From: Azospirillum sp.
GTDB taxonomy: Bacteria > Pseudomonadota > Alphaproteobacteria > Azospirillales > Azospirillaceae
DNA: 64,000 nucleotides
Assembly: GCA_016124535.1 (NCBI GenBank)
Contig: WGNK01000023.1
Span: 18,281 to 82,280 of the forward strand
Direction of reading: 5' to 3'
Translations under genes and position numbers: made by a program
Part shown: positions 11,713-21,224 of the stretch, one piece after another
How positions within the stretch are numbered: the stretch's first letter is position 1
Layout: every line of letters starts with the position of its first letter
Notes under the pieces: generated by a model
Told to the model about the DNA's origin: nothing
Seen by the model: the letters and a program-made list of their open reading frames with translations, nothing else
The model's database searches: none

Positions 11713-11740
11713 GTCCAGTCTCTCCCTAGGCCGGCGGCAC

Positions 11741-12634
11741 TCAGGCGGGTTGCCGGTCGAAATGGCGGATACGGCTGCCCGGCGGGAGGGCGGTATTGAG
11801 CAACATCTCGAGCCGCCGGGGATTTTCTTGACGAGCGATCGAGCCGGATCCGATCAGATAGAGGTTCTTGACCAGGACCTCGGAATCGGCGATCGCCTCC
11901 AGCTTGCCGGCGAGCGGCGTCAGGACCATGTTGCCGAGCACCGCGCCGTAAAAGGTGGTGAGCAGGGCCAATGCCATGCCGGGTCCGATCGCCGCCGGAT
12001 CGTCGAGATGGCCCAGCATCTGAACCAGCCCGACCAGGGTGCCGATCAATCCCATTGCCGGTGCCACCTCGGCGGCGCGGCGCAGCACGGCGATGGCTTT
12101 GGCCTGGCCGGCCATTTCGGCCTCGGCCTCGGCGGTCAGCACGCGCTCGATTTCCTCGGCCGCCAGGCCTTCGGTGATCAGAGCGACGCCGCGATAAAGG
12201 AACGGCTCGCCGCGCAACTCGGGCAGCAGCGATTTCAGGGTGTCGATGCCGGTCTTGCGCGCGGCCTCGGCCAGTAGCAGCATCTGACGCGCCGCGCGCC
12301 GCGGGCTGCGCCGCGCGGCGACCAGGGTGCGCGGCACCATGCGGCGGGCGGCTGCGAGATCGGGCAGCGAAAATGAAATCATGGTGACGGCGGCGGTGCC
12401 GCCGAACACGATCAGCAGCGACGGCGGATCGACGAAAGCGCGCACCGAGCCGCCCAGAATCATCGCCGCCGCGATCACCGCGAAACCGGCGACCAGCCCG
12501 AGCAGGGTCGCCAGATCCAGGCCCAGGCGAGGCTGGATGCGAGCCCCCGACAGCGTCGCCGACGCAGCCTGCGCCGTGGCCGGGGCCTCCGGGGGCGGTT
12601 CAGGGCGGGCGGCGCGGCGGTCGGCCACCGTCAT
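11741..12634 (-). CDS. motA: Flagellar motor stator protein, MotA/PomA family
   Basis: A 297-residue inner-membrane ion-channel subunit of the stator. A ~35-residue Ala/Pro-rich N-terminal extension precedes the usual four transmembrane segments ([38 protein letters not shown]; and [17 protein letters not shown] with [17 protein letters not shown] near the C-terminus), with a charged cytoplasmic domain between. The GTLVGLV motif and order resemble PomA. No motB/pomB is adjacent, which is usual for this operon in Rhodospirillales but leaves its partner outside the window. Its ATG overlaps the fliN stop by four bases, implying coupling. Confidence 0.88.
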   Translation of the reverse strand: MTVADRRAARPEPPPEAPATAQAASATLSGARIQPRLGLDLATLLGLVAGFAVIAAAMILGGSVRAFVDPPSLLIVFGGTAAVTMISFSLPDLAAARRMVPRTLVAARRSPRRAARQMLLLAEAARKTGIDTLKSLLPELRGEPFLYRGVALITEGLAAEEIERVLTAEAEAEMAGQAKAIAVLRRAAEVAPAMGLIGTLVGLVQMLGHLDDPAAIGPGMALALLTTFYGAVLGNMVLTPLAGKLEAIADSEVLVKNLYLIGSGSIARQENPRRLEMLLNTALPPGSRIRHFDRQPA

Positions 12635-12954
12635 GTCGAGCGGTCCGATTTGATGATTTCGGTCATGGTCACGCCCAGGCGGTCTTCGACCACAACGACT
12701 TCGCCGCGCGCGACCAGGCGGTTGTTGACGTAGATGTCGATCGCCTCGCCGACCTTGCGGTCGAGTTCGACCACGGCGCCGCGGCCGAGCTTGAGCAACT
12801 GGCTGACCTGCATGGTCGCCTTGCCGAGCACTGCCGAAATCTGCACCGGGATGTCGTAGACCGCCTCCAGGTCCTTGGCCACACCGCCGCCGCCGCTGTC
12901 GTAACCGCCGCCGCCATCCAGTTCGTCGAGGGAAAAGCTCTCTTTGCTTGCCAT
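12631..12954 (-). CDS. fliN: FliN, flagellar C-ring/switch protein
   Basis: A 107-residue protein of the flagellar motor C-ring, where it binds the export ATPase regulator FliH. The first ~30 residues are Gly/Asp-rich; the rest is the SpoA/SurfaceN domain (DIPVQISAVLGKATMQVSQ, GRGAVVELDRKVGEAIDIY, NRLVARGEVVVVEDRLGVT). CAGGAGA lies upstream of the ATG. It sits between fliH and motA on the same strand and overlaps motA by four bases. Confidence 0.94.
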   Translation of the reverse strand: MASKESFSLDELDGGGGYDSGGGGVAKDLEAVYDIPVQISAVLGKATMQVSQLLKLGRGAVVELDRKVGEAIDIYVNNRLVARGEVVVVEDRLGVTMTEIIKSDRST

Positions 12955-12997
12955 TCGGGGTCTCCTGAAAATCGCTCTCCGCTCGGGTCCGCTCCGC

Positions 12998-13669
12998 TCA
13001 TCCGAGATCGGTCAGACGCCCGGCGGCGCGTTCGATCTCGGCGAGCAATTCCCCGGTGTTGCGCTCGGCGCCACCGTTCGCCCATTCGACCCGGCAATCC
13101 GCCGGCCCGAGAGCCGGATCGTTCAACACCACCAGGCGTCCGGCGAAGCCGCGGGCCTCGGCCAATCGCTCCAGCCGCTCCCGCATCGGTTCGACCAGAT
13201 CGTCGTGGACGCGGATGCTGAGCCGCGGCTCGTCGATCAGGTCGTGCAGGCAACTCATGATCGCGGCCTGGATCTCGTTGCTGCCGTGGCGCCGGATCAG
13301 ATCGGGCAGCACCGTCTCGATCACCTTCATCGCGATCTGCAGCGGTTGCACGGTCCGTTCGGCATTGGTCTCCGCGCGCGCCGCGATCAGAGCCGCAATG
13401 CCGTCGGCCAGGCGGCCGAGCGCCTGGCCGGTGAGGGCGGCGATTTCCGCCTCCGCTTCTGCTCGCCCGGCGCGGTGGCCCTCGGCCCGCCCGGCCGCTT
13501 CGCCGGCGGCCCGTGCCTTCTTCTCGGCAGCGGTCAGCTGCGCCTCGCTGAAGGTCGGCGGCGGTGGCGGTGGTGGCGCTTCGGCCTCCTTCTGCGCCTT
13601 GCGTCGAATAGCCGAAGGGGACTCTGAGTCGAAATCCTGTTCGAACAGGTAACGATGGACCGACGACAT
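12998..13669 (-). CDS. fliH: FliH-like flagellar export regulator
   Basis: A 223-residue protein with a short N-terminal part, a Pro-rich stretch (~residues 33-40), a long Ala/Glu/Arg-rich region with helical and GxxxG-like features (AARAAGEAAGRAEGHRAGRA) and a C-terminal domain similar to the FliH/YscL family (VLPDLIRRHGSNEIQAAI; LSIRVHDDLV). FliH holds and inhibits the ATPase FliI. Assignment rests on the position between fliG and fliN plus this architecture; direct sequence conservation is modest, as is usual for FliH. Confidence 0.78.
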   Translation of the reverse strand: MSSVHRYLFEQDFDSESPSAIRRKAQKEAEAPPPPPPPTFSEAQLTAAEKKARAAGEAAGRAEGHRAGRAEAEAEIAALTGQALGRLADGIAALIAARAETNAERTVQPLQIAMKVIETVLPDLIRRHGSNEIQAAIMSCLHDLIDEPRLSIRVHDDLVEPMRERLERLAEARGFAGRLVVLNDPALGPADCRVEWANGGAERNTGELLAEIERAAGRLTDLG

Positions 13670-13704
13670 TGCTTGGCGACCCCGCGCGTGATGACCCCGT
13701 CGTT

Positions 13705-14727
13705 CTAGTAGACCAGTTCGTCTTCGCCCTTGCCTTCGGCGATCACGATTTCGCCGCGGGCGGCCAGATCCTTGGCCAATTGCACCATGTACATTTGCGC
13801 CTCGTCGACGTCGCGCAGCCGAACCGGCCCCATCGCCGCCATGTCCTCGCGCAGGATCTTGGCGGCGCGCTCGGCCATGTTGGTGAAGAACAGGTCGCGC
13901 AAGGTTTCCGATGCCCCCTTGAGCGCGGTGCCGAGCTTGGATTTATCGACCGCGCGCAACAGGGTCTGGACGCCGTTGGGATCCAGCTTGCCCAGATCTT
14001 CGAAGGTGAACATCAGCGAGCGGATGCGCTCGGCGCTGTCACGGTTGCGCTCTTCCAGCGCGGTGAGGAAACGCTGCTCGGTGGTGCGGTCGAGGTTGTT
14101 GAAGATTTCCGCCAGCATTTCGTGGGAATCGCGCCGGCTGGTGCGCGCCAGGTTGGTCATGAACTCGGTCCGCAGCGTGCGTTCGACGTCGTCGAGCACT
14201 TCTTTCTGCACCGATTCCATGCGCAGCATGCGCATGATCACTTCCATCGCGAAGCTCTCCGGCAACAGCGCCAGCACCCGGCCGGCATGTTCCGGACGAA
14301 TCTTCGACAAGACCACCGCGACAGTCTGCGGGTATTCGTTCTTCAAATAGTTCGCGAGCACCGACTCGTTGACGTTGCCCAGTTTGTCCCACATGGTCCG
14401 GCCGGCCGGACCACGGATATCCTCCATGATCTGGTCGACCTTGTCCTTTTGCAGGACCTTGGTCAGCAGGCGTTCGGTGCTCTCGTAAGTGCCGACCAGC
14501 GAGCCGGTCGCCGACATCTGTTCGGCGAATTCAACGAACAGGCGTTCGATCAGATTGGAGCTGACCGTGCCCAGATTGGCCATGGTCTGCGACAGCTCCT
14601 TGATCTCTTCGTCGTCCATATGGGTGAACAGCTTGGCGGCATGTTCTTCACCCAGGGCGAGCATCATGATCGCCGCCTTTTCGGGGCCGGTCAGGGTGCG
14701 GTAATCTTCACGGACACGAAGTGCCAT
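13705..14727 (-). CDS. fliG: FliG, flagellar motor switch protein
   Basis: A 340-residue rotor protein that converts stator force into rotation. The three FliG domains are visible: N-terminal ([22 protein letters not shown]), middle with [14 protein letters not shown] (the usual EHPQ motif reads EYPQ here) and C-terminal with the torque helix region ([21 protein letters not shown] and [12 protein letters not shown]). The start follows CGGAGTG. It lies between fliF and fliH. Confidence 0.96.
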   Translation of the reverse strand: MALRVREDYRTLTGPEKAAIMMLALGEEHAAKLFTHMDDEEIKELSQTMANLGTVSSNLIERLFVEFAEQMSATGSLVGTYESTERLLTKVLQKDKVDQIMEDIRGPAGRTMWDKLGNVNESVLANYLKNEYPQTVAVVLSKIRPEHAGRVLALLPESFAMEVIMRMLRMESVQKEVLDDVERTLRTEFMTNLARTSRRDSHEMLAEIFNNLDRTTEQRFLTALEERNRDSAERIRSLMFTFEDLGKLDPNGVQTLLRAVDKSKLGTALKGASETLRDLFFTNMAERAAKILREDMAAMGPVRLRDVDEAQMYMVQLAKDLAARGEIVIAEGKGEDELVY

Positions 14728-14750
14728 GGTTCACTCCGGGGCGGGTGTTC

Positions 14751-16409
14751 TCAGGTTTCCTGGTAGAGCCAGTTGCGTAAAATCGCGACGGCCTCTTCGG
14801 GATGCTTGTCGACGATTTCGCCGACCTTGCGCAACGATGATGCTCGCACCCGACCTTCGACGCGGTTGATATCGATCATCTGCTCCAGTTCCTCGTCGGC
14901 CTGGGCCGCTTCCAGCGCCAGATCCTGGGCCAGGGCCCCGGACGGCGCGGCCAGGACCGCAGGCGCCCCGCCTTCGGTCAGCAGCTTGTCCATTTCGGAG
15001 TCGACTTCGGCCGGCCGCTCGAAGGCGCGGGTGATCAGCGGGCGAACCACCAGCAGGATGACCAGCACGGCAACGATGCCGAGCACCAGCATCTCGCCGA
15101 TGCGGAACAGATCCTCTTTCGGAATACCCAGGAAGCCAAGTTCCGCCGGCGCAAATTCTTCAGCCGCCGAGGCAAAGCGCATGTTGACGACTTCCAGGCT
15201 GTCGCCGCGCTGGGCATCGAATCCAACCGCACTGCGGACCAGTGCCGCCAGCTGATCCATTTCTTCCTTGGGGCGCGGCGTATAGATCGGGGCGCCGCCG
15301 TTGGGGTCGGGCTTGTAGTCGCCGTCGACCAGAACTGCCACCGATTGGCGTCGGACATTGCCGGATTCACGCACCACCGTCCGCTGGGTCCGGCTGATTT
15401 CATAATTGATGGTTTCCTCGTTGCGGGTGGTCCGGTTGCTGGAGATCGGACTGTTGCCGCGCGAGGCTTGTTGGTTGGCGTTGGGCAGATTGTTGTTGAC
15501 GGTGACCGCCTCCAGGGGGTCGCGGTCCTGGGCATCGCTGGATTCATTGACCGACTGGGTCGACCGGACGACCTGAGCGTTGGGGTCGAACAGATCCGAA
15601 TTGGTGGTGATGCGGTCGAAGTCAAGTTCGGCGGAGACCTGGGCGCGAACCTTACCGAAACCGAGCGAGCGGCCGAGCAAATCTTCGATCACCCGCGCCA
15701 TGCGCTGTTCGTAGGCGACCTTTTTCTCCTCGGCGTTGGCCATGATCGCCTCGTTGGAGTCCGAAGCGGTGCCGCGGGCGAGCAGATTGCCCTTGTCGTC
15801 GATGATCGAAATCTGCGACGGGTCGAGATTAGGCACCGACGAGGCGACCAGGTGCTGGATCGCGGCCACCTGTTCCCGGCCGATCTGGCTGCGCAGCTTG
15901 AGGAATACGCTGGCCGTGGACTTGTTCTGGGTGCGGCTGAACAACTCCCGCCTTGGCAGTACGAGGTGGACGCGGGCTTGCTGGACTTGGGACAGGGTGC
16001 CGATGGTGCGCGCGAGCTCGCCTTCCAGCGAACGCAACTGGTTCATGTTCTGAATGAAGCTGGTCGCGCCGAACCCTTCGGACTTGTCGAAGATTTCATA
16101 GCCGACCGAGCCGCCCGCCGGTATCCCGGCTGCCGCCATCTGCATGCGCAGCCGGCCGACCTGGTCGGACGGTACGAACACCCGGGTGCCGGTCGGGTCG
16201 ACTTTGTAGGTGATCTTGAGCTCGTCGAGACGCTTGCCGATTGCCGCGGCATCGGCGGCGGCCAACTCGCCGTAAAGCAATTCCATCGGCGGCGTGGTCA
16301 ACCGGCCGGTCAGATAGATAAAAAAGCCGATCACGGCTAAGCCAATGGCGCCAATCGCGGCAAGCCGAGCCGGGCCGAGATTGCGTAAGGTCTCAGCAAA
16401 ACTGTTCAC
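14751..16409 (-). CDS. fliF: FliF, flagellar MS-ring protein
   Basis: Inner-membrane ring protein on which the basal body assembles. From the preferred GTG start the product is 552 residues: a transmembrane segment near residue 20-40, ring-building motifs (DELKITYKVDPTGTRVFVP; GYEIFDKSEGFGATSFIQN; ARVHLVLPRRELF), a periplasmic region with a Ser/Asn-rich loop, a second transmembrane segment, and the C-terminal FliG-binding tail. The GTG at 16409 is chosen because GGGAGGAC sits nine to ten bases upstream; an ATG at 16460 would add 17 residues with no ribosome-binding site. First gene of the flagellar operon in the window. Confidence 0.95.
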   Translation of the reverse strand: MNSFAETLRNLGPARLAAIGAIGLAVIGFFIYLTGRLTTPPMELLYGELAAADAAAIGKRLDELKITYKVDPTGTRVFVPSDQVGRLRMQMAAAGIPAGGSVGYEIFDKSEGFGATSFIQNMNQLRSLEGELARTIGTLSQVQQARVHLVLPRRELFSRTQNKSTASVFLKLRSQIGREQVAAIQHLVASSVPNLDPSQISIIDDKGNLLARGTASDSNEAIMANAEEKKVAYEQRMARVIEDLLGRSLGFGKVRAQVSAELDFDRITTNSDLFDPNAQVVRSTQSVNESSDAQDRDPLEAVTVNNNLPNANQQASRGNSPISSNRTTRNEETINYEISRTQRTVVRESGNVRRQSVAVLVDGDYKPDPNGGAPIYTPRPKEEMDQLAALVRSAVGFDAQRGDSLEVVNMRFASAAEEFAPAELGFLGIPKEDLFRIGEMLVLGIVAVLVILLVVRPLITRAFERPAEVDSEMDKLLTEGGAPAVLAAPSGALAQDLALEAAQADEELEQMIDINRVEGRVRASSLRKVGEIVDKHPEEAVAILRNWLYQET

Positions 16410-16513
16410 GCGCGCTGTCCTCCCGTGGCGGGACATTGCGGCGGCCGTGTCGACGTCCATGCCCGACGCGCGTCAAACTAGCGATCTCTTGATGAAGAGA
16501 AAGTTAATTCGGC

Positions 16514-16548
16514 GGCAGATTTTGCCCAGCTGGCCGGCAGAATCTGCC
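16514..16548. promoter_or_regulatory. Paired palindromes upstream of fliF (possible FlbD/ftr-type sites)
   Basis: Two related 13-bp elements lie in the 16410-16821 gene-free stretch: GGCAGAATCTGCC at 16536-16548 is a perfect palindrome around one central base, and GGCAGATTTTGCC at 16514-16526 matches it with one broken pair. Their centres are 22 bases apart, about two helical turns, and they are 105-140 bases upstream of the fliF GTG. FlbD is known in Caulobacter to repress fliF through GGC-containing ftr elements; that these are such sites is inference. The rest of 16410-16821 holds no gene that I can support. Confidence 0.5.
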
Positions 16549-16821
16549 TATCGCCGCGACCGACGCCGCTGCCCAAACCCGAGTCCGGGCGAATTGCCTC
16601 GGCGATCGATGGCGGCCGACTCTGCTACACCACGCTTGATGCGTTCCAGGCCAAAAGCAAAAATCGGCCCTGATCGAAAACTTGGCGGGATTTCAAACTG
16701 ACGCCACTCCGGCGATTCAAGTAGTCAGCAAAAAGTGGGCGGGTTTCGCTCGCGCGCGACACCGCCCACTGGGGAGATCCAGGCTAAAATCACGCAAACT
16801 CTGATTGAACCAAACCTCGAT

Positions 16822-17592
16822 CTATCGTTGAGGCCGGGCCGCACGATGCTGGGGAATGGGAATCGGCCGTGCCGCCTGCTCGTCGCGTCGACTCGCGGAG
16901 AGGTCGATCTCGATCCGGGCCAAAGCCTTGCGCAGGTCGTGAACGGTGTCGCTCAGGGTTTGGACCGAGACCTCGGTCGGGCTTTGCCGCCAACCGCGAT
17001 AGGCGGAAAGGCACTTCCGCGCGGTTTCCCGCAGCCGCCCCTCGACGGCATCCACCGGTGGTGCCGGTTCGGGGTGAGCGACCCGCGGCGCGCGCGAGTC
17101 CGTCTCGGCTGCCGCCGGGGTGGCCGCCTGGGCTGCCGCCGGAGCCGCAGCCGCAGCCGGCGTGGCGCTCCACGCTGGAACTTGCGTCACGTTGCCGGTG
17201 GCCATAACCGCTTTGCTTTCATTAAGCTTTGCCTCGTTGAGTCTGGTGTCGGCAGTTCGGGATTCACCAAGCCGACCGATGCGCAGGGTTCCCGGTTGTA
17301 TCGACGGGGACGTCAGCGCCGGGCGGGGTGGTGGAGCAACTGGCTTCGGTTCGTCAGCGACAACGGAATCCGGCAAATTGGCTTCCGCCTTGCGCACAAT
17401 ATAAGAAATCGCGCTTGGCGTGCAGTCAAATTCCCGCGCGATCGCCGACAGCGTATCGCCGGCACGATGGCGCTCCAGGATTCCTGGCCAAGCCGACTGG
17501 GGAATACGGCCACGACGTTTCGGCAGATCCTGATCGCTGCCGGGTTCAGCACTCATGATATCACTCGGTTGCCAGAGGGTCGAATTGGTCAT
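16822..17592 (-). CDS. Orphan helix-turn-helix protein with long Ala/Pro-rich linker
   Basis: Unrecognised family. From the ATG at 17592 the protein is 256 residues. Residues ~27-70 form an HTH with the recognition-like sequence TLSAIAREFDCTPSAISYIV, preceded by the basic KRRGRIP. A disordered Ala/Pro-rich middle part follows, then a helical C-terminal domain (LRETARKCLSAYRGWRQSPTEV; DTVHDLRKALARIEIDLS). An alternative ATG at 17556 would also keep the HTH. It has no operon partner and transcribes toward the fliF promoter region. It may be a DNA-binding regulator or nucleoid-associated protein; the target is unknown. Confidence 0.7.
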   Translation of the reverse strand: MTNSTLWQPSDIMSAEPGSDQDLPKRRGRIPQSAWPGILERHRAGDTLSAIAREFDCTPSAISYIVRKAEANLPDSVVADEPKPVAPPPRPALTSPSIQPGTLRIGRLGESRTADTRLNEAKLNESKAVMATGNVTQVPAWSATPAAAAAPAAAQAATPAAAETDSRAPRVAHPEPAPPVDAVEGRLRETARKCLSAYRGWRQSPTEVSVQTLSDTVHDLRKALARIEIDLSASRRDEQAARPIPIPQHRAARPQR

Positions 17593-18315
17593 GCCTTGAG
17601 AGCTTCTGCTAGACGTGGGCGCGAAACGCCATCCGCTGCCCTTGCCGGGCACCATGGAACTATGGGCGAGGGGGCCAACCGGCCAAATAAAGCAGTATAA
17701 GAATGATTATGAACAAATCGTCCACGGATTACCAGAGCAAGTTTTAACGGCCGTGGAATTTTGTTCGGAACGACGGGCAAATCGACCCGGCCACGCGATT
17801 CTCCGACGTTCACCGCGCCGGCACGCCCGGTCAGCTCCGTCCCTGTGGTGTCATCTTCCCGCGCTCTCAGAGGTTTGGCGCTGATCAAGGCGGTCGCGGC
17901 CGGCGCGACCGTGCCGATTTCAAATTCGGGCACCGTGCCCTCCCTAGCGATCCGGTACAGCGCTGCAAACGGTGCTGCCTTGTTGCTATTTGAGCTTAAA
18001 TTTGCGGGTTGTCGGTTTTTATTGTCATTGATCATTTTAAGAAGGTTCGACTGAAATAATCGCTTTCGGTTCTCATCGCGCTTACCGGCAGCACCCTATA
18101 GGCGCTTTTCAAACCGGCAAAATTTTAAAAATCGTCGGATCAGGCGCCACGGCCAGTCGAACTCCTTTATAAATAGACAGTGAAGGCTACTTGGCAAGGC
18201 ACTTTGGTGCCGGTGATAAAATTGGCCGACGGTGGCGCTGCGGTTTTTTCGGCTACCGTTTGTCCCGGCACGGCGCTATTTTCCCGGCCGGTCAACGACT
18301 GGGGCGATTTATCAC
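17593..18315. other. Gene-free, less GC-rich stretch between divergent genes
   Basis: About 720 bases between the HTH gene (-) and the glycosyltransferase (+). It is visibly richer in A/T than its surroundings, especially 17990-18180, as expected for promoters of divergent genes. A 148-codon minus-strand frame (17589-18035) and a 97-codon plus-strand frame (17761-18054) exist but lack ribosome-binding sites and recognisable domains, so I do not call them. Confidence 0.5.
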
Positions 18316-19065
18316 GTGAGCGACGCAGAAACCAGCCGGGACGCGACGCGGCTTTCGGTTGTGATCCCGGTCTTCAACGAAGCGGACAATGTCCTGCCGT
18401 TGCTCGACGAGATTCTTGAGGGCTTGGCCGGGCTGGGGCGGCTTGAGGTGATCTTCGTCGATGATTGCAGCGACGATGACACGGTGCTACGGCTGAGCGA
18501 GCGCCTGGGCGGCGGGGTCAGGCTGCTGCGCCATGACCGGCGCAGCGGCCAGAGTGCCGCGGTGCGGACCGGGGTTCGGGCGGCGAAGGCGGGATGGGTT
18601 GCTACGCTTGACGGCGATGGCCAGAACGATCCGGCCGACATCCGGCGGCTGATCGAGGCGGCGGAAGCGGACGCCGAGCATCCGGTTATGGTGGGCGGGC
18701 TGCGGCTGACCCGGCGGGCCGGCTGGTCGAAGCGGTTCGCCTCGGTGTTCGCCAACGGCCTGCGCAGCGCCCTGCTGCGCGACGGCTGCGTCGATACCGG
18801 CTGCGGCATCAAACTGTTCCGGCGCGATGTTTTCCTGGAGCTGCCTTTTTTCGGCGCGCTGCACCGCTTTCTGCCGGCGCTGTTCCGGGCCTATGGCCAC
18901 CGGGTGATCTATCTTCCGGTCAATGACCGCCCCCGCCTGCGCGGCCAGTCGAAATACGGCAATCTGCGCCGGGCCCTGATCGGCATTCTCGACCTGCTCG
19001 GGGTTTACTGGCTGACCCGGCGGGTCGGTCCGGTGCCGGCGGTGACCGAACCGGGCGGCAACTGA
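18316..19065 (+). CDS. Family 2 glycosyltransferase, polyprenyl-phosphate sugar transferase type
   Basis: A 249-residue GT2 enzyme of the dolichol-phosphate mannose synthase/ArnC class, expected to load a sugar from a nucleotide donor onto polyprenyl phosphate at the cytoplasmic face. The N-terminal strand LSVVIPVFNEADNVLPLL, the metal/nucleotide motif DGDGQNDP and the acceptor-side sequence DRPRLRGQSKYG are characteristic. Unlike ArnC it has no C-terminal pair of transmembrane helices. The GTG at 18316 is the start nearest the domain; a GTG at 18232 would add 28 unconserved-looking residues, and neither has a good ribosome-binding site. Followed on the same strand by LAB_N, GT39-like and PAP2 genes. 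Confidence 0.85.
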   Translation: MSDAETSRDATRLSVVIPVFNEADNVLPLLDEILEGLAGLGRLEVIFVDDCSDDDTVLRLSERLGGGVRLLRHDRRSGQSAAVRTGVRAAKAGWVATLDGDGQNDPADIRRLIEAAEADAEHPVMVGGLRLTRRAGWSKRFASVFANGLRSALLRDGCVDTGCGIKLFRRDVFLELPFFGALHRFLPALFRAYGHRVIYLPVNDRPRLRGQSKYGNLRRALIGILDLLGVYWLTRRVGPVPAVTEPGGN

Positions 19066-19185
19066 CGCCGGTCGTGGTTTGGACCGGCGTCATGCGTCGC
19101 GACAACGACTTGAGAGCATGCGCGGGCCGGGCGCCGATCGCCGCCCGCTCGAATCCGGAGATCGGTGGAGAGGCGGAAAGACAAG

Positions 19186-19506
19186 ATGGGCTGGTTTCAT
19201 AACATGACCGCGGTCGACCTGGTCTGGACGGGCGTCGGGTTGCTCGGCCAGCTGATGTTTTCGATGCGGTTCATCTACCAGTGGTTCCGCAGTGAGCAGG
19301 TCAAGCGGAGTGTTGTGCCGGAAGCGTTCTGGTATTTCAGCTTCTTCGGCGGCGTGACCTTGCTTGCCTATGCGATCCGCCAGCAGGATCCGGTGTTCGT
19401 GCTCGGGCAGGCCTGCGGCCTGCTGATCTATTGCCGCAACATCACCTTGATCTGGGCGGAAAAGCGGCGGATCGCCGTGGGCGTCGAGGGCGCCGCGACA
19501 CCGTGA
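19186..19506 (+). CDS. LAB_N (lipid A biosynthesis N-terminal) domain membrane protein
   Basis: A 106-residue protein with three hydrophobic segments and the LAB_N domain signature (GLLGQLMFSMRFIYQWFRSE; VVPEAFWYFSFFGG; GQACGLLIYCRNITLIW). This domain occurs alone or fused to LpxB and its own activity is not established; it is typically found beside lipid A modification genes. The ATG at 19186 is preferred, with GAGAGGCGG upstream. Its stop overlaps the next gene (GTGA), so it is translated with the ArnT-like gene. Confidence 0.85.
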   Translation: MGWFHNMTAVDLVWTGVGLLGQLMFSMRFIYQWFRSEQVKRSVVPEAFWYFSFFGGVTLLAYAIRQQDPVFVLGQACGLLIYCRNITLIWAEKRRIAVGVEGAATP

Positions 19507-21224
19507 CCGGGACCGCCGGTGCCGCGCTCGCGGCCTGGGCGGGCCGGACCGACGCGACCGGTTGCCGTCGCCGCGCCCTGGCGCTGGTGGTGCTGTGCCT
19601 GGTGCTGTTCCTGCCCGGCCTGTTCCGCCTGCCGCCGTTTGACCGCGACGAGGCGCGTTTCGCCCAGGCGTCGCGTCAGATGGTGGAGAGCGGCGATCTG
19701 GTCGATATCCGCTTTCAGGAGGAGCCCCGGCACAAGAAGCCGGCCGGCATCTACTGGCTGCAGGCGGCTGCGGCAAGTCTGGTGGGACCGGCGGACCACA
19801 GCGCGATCTGGCCCTACCGGCTGCCCTCGCTGATCGGTGCGGTGGCGGCGGTGTTGCTCACCGCCTGGGCCGGCGAAGCCCTGTTCGGCGCCTCGGTCGG
19901 CTTGCTCGGGGCCTTGATGCTGGCCGGCTGCCTGGTGCTCGGGGTCGAGGCCCGGATGGCCAAGACCGATGCCTGCCTGCTGGCGTCGGTTTTGCTCGCC
20001 CAGGGGGTACTGGCCAGGGTCTGGCTCGGAAGGCTCGGTTCCGACCGGCCGGGCTGGGGTTTGACCTGCCTGTTTTGGGCGGCACTGGGCATCGGCATTC
20101 TGATCAAGGGGCCGATCGGTCCGATGGTCACCGTCGCGACCGCAGCGGCGCTGTGCCTGGCCGAACGCCGGGCCGGCTGGTTGAAGCGCTTGCGACCGGT
20201 GAGCGGGCTGGTGAGCGTGCTCGCGATCGCCGCACCCTGGCTGGTCGCGATCGGCCTGCAGACCAAGGGAGCCTTCTTTGCCGAGGCGATCGGCCATGAC
20301 CTGCTCGCCAAGGTCGCGTCGGGGCAGGAGTCGAAGGGGCTGCCGCCCGGATTCTATCTGGCGACGTTCTGGATCACCTTCTGGCCCTTCGCCTTCCCGG
20401 CGCTGCTCGCAGTCCCCTGGGTGTGGCGCCGCCGTGCCGACCCGGCGGTCGCCTTCTGTCTCGCCTGGCTGCTGCCGACCTGGCTGGTCTTCGAACTGGT
20501 GCCGACCAAGCTGCTCCATTACACGCTGCCGATGTTTCCGGCGATCGCCCTGCTGACCGCGGCCGCGGCGTTCGACCAGTTCGACCGCAGCCTGGAGCGA
20601 CCGCGCCGGCGCCTGTTCGTGGTTGGAGCCTGGATGGCGGTGCTGGTTTCGATGACGCTGGCTGGGGGGTTGGTGGCGCTGCCCTGGCTGGTCGACCAGC
20701 GCGATGACCGGCTTGCGGTCCTGGTGGCGCCGGCGATTCTGGTCCTGGCCGGTTATGCCGTGGTCGCGCTGTGGAAGCGCCAGGGCCGCGCGGCGCTGGC
20801 CCTGGCGGTGCTCGGCGCCGGCGTGGTCTATGGCTTTGGCTTCGGCGTGGTTCTGCCGCGGCTCGACGGGATCTGGCTCAGTCGAACCGCGGCGCGGGTG
20901 GTCGCGGCCCATCGGCCGTGTCCGACCAGCGTGGTCGCCGCCGCCGGCTACGGCGAGCCCAGCCTGGTCTTCCTGCTCGGTACCGCCACCCGGATGGGAA
21001 CCGGCGAGGCCGCGGCGGAGCATCTGCTTGCCGACCCGTCCTGCGCCCTGGCGCTGGTCGAAGCCCGCCAGGACGAGGCGTTTCACCGGGCACTCGGCGC
21101 GACCGGCGTGTTGCCGCTCGCGGATTTCTCCGGCTTTAACTATTCCAACGGCAAGGGCATGACTCTGGTGCTGTACCGCTTGGCGCCGCTTGCCCCGCCG
21201 GCCGGGGGGGCGACGGGTGGTTGA
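19503..21224 (+). CDS. ArnT-like membrane glycosyltransferase (GT39/GT83 family)
   Basis: A 573-residue integral membrane transferase that should take a sugar from a polyprenyl-phosphate donor and add it to lipid A or another envelope glycan on the periplasmic side. The family signature is the first periplasmic loop FDRDEARFAQASRQMVESGD with the catalytic-type Asp/Glu, then HKKPAGIYWLQA, followed by about ten further transmembrane segments and a soluble C-terminal part. The GTG at 19503 overlaps the preceding stop by four bases (GTGA), a coupled start. The sugar cannot be told from sequence; aminoarabinose, galacturonic acid or mannose are all possible for this family. Confidence 0.85.
   Translation: MTGTAGAALAAWAGRTDATGCRRRALALVVLCLVLFLPGLFRLPPFDRDEARFAQASRQMVESGDLVDIRFQEEPRHKKPAGIYWLQAAAASLVGPADHSAIWPYRLPSLIGAVAAVLLTAWAGEALFGASVGLLGALMLAGCLVLGVEARMAKTDACLLASVLLAQGVLARVWLGRLGSDRPGWGLTCLFWAALGIGILIKGPIGPMVTVATAAALCLAERRAGWLKRLRPVSGLVSVLAIAAPWLVAIGLQTKGAFFAEAIGHDLLAKVASGQESKGLPPGFYLATFWITFWPFAFPALLAVPWVWRRRADPAVAFCLAWLLPTWLVFELVPTKLLHYTLPMFPAIALLTAAAAFDQFDRSLERPRRRLFVVGAWMAVLVSMTLAGGLVALPWLVDQRDDRLAVLVAPAILVLAGYAVVALWKRQGRAALALAVLGAGVVYGFGFGVVLPRLDGIWLSRTAARVVAAHRPCPTSVVAAAGYGEPSLVFLLGTATRMGTGEAAAEHLLADPSCALALVEARQDEAFHRALGATGVLPLADFSGFNYSNGKGMTLVLYRLAPLAPPAGGATGG

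Noticed and set aside
16501..16560. Sigma-54 promoter upstream of fliF
   Set aside because: No GG-N10-GC pair with the right flanks could be aligned; the G/C clusters are explained by the two palindromes.
17589..18035. 148-codon minus-strand gene upstream of the HTH gene
   Set aside because: No ribosome-binding site, no domain, composition like intergenic sequence, and it overlaps the likely start region of the HTH gene.
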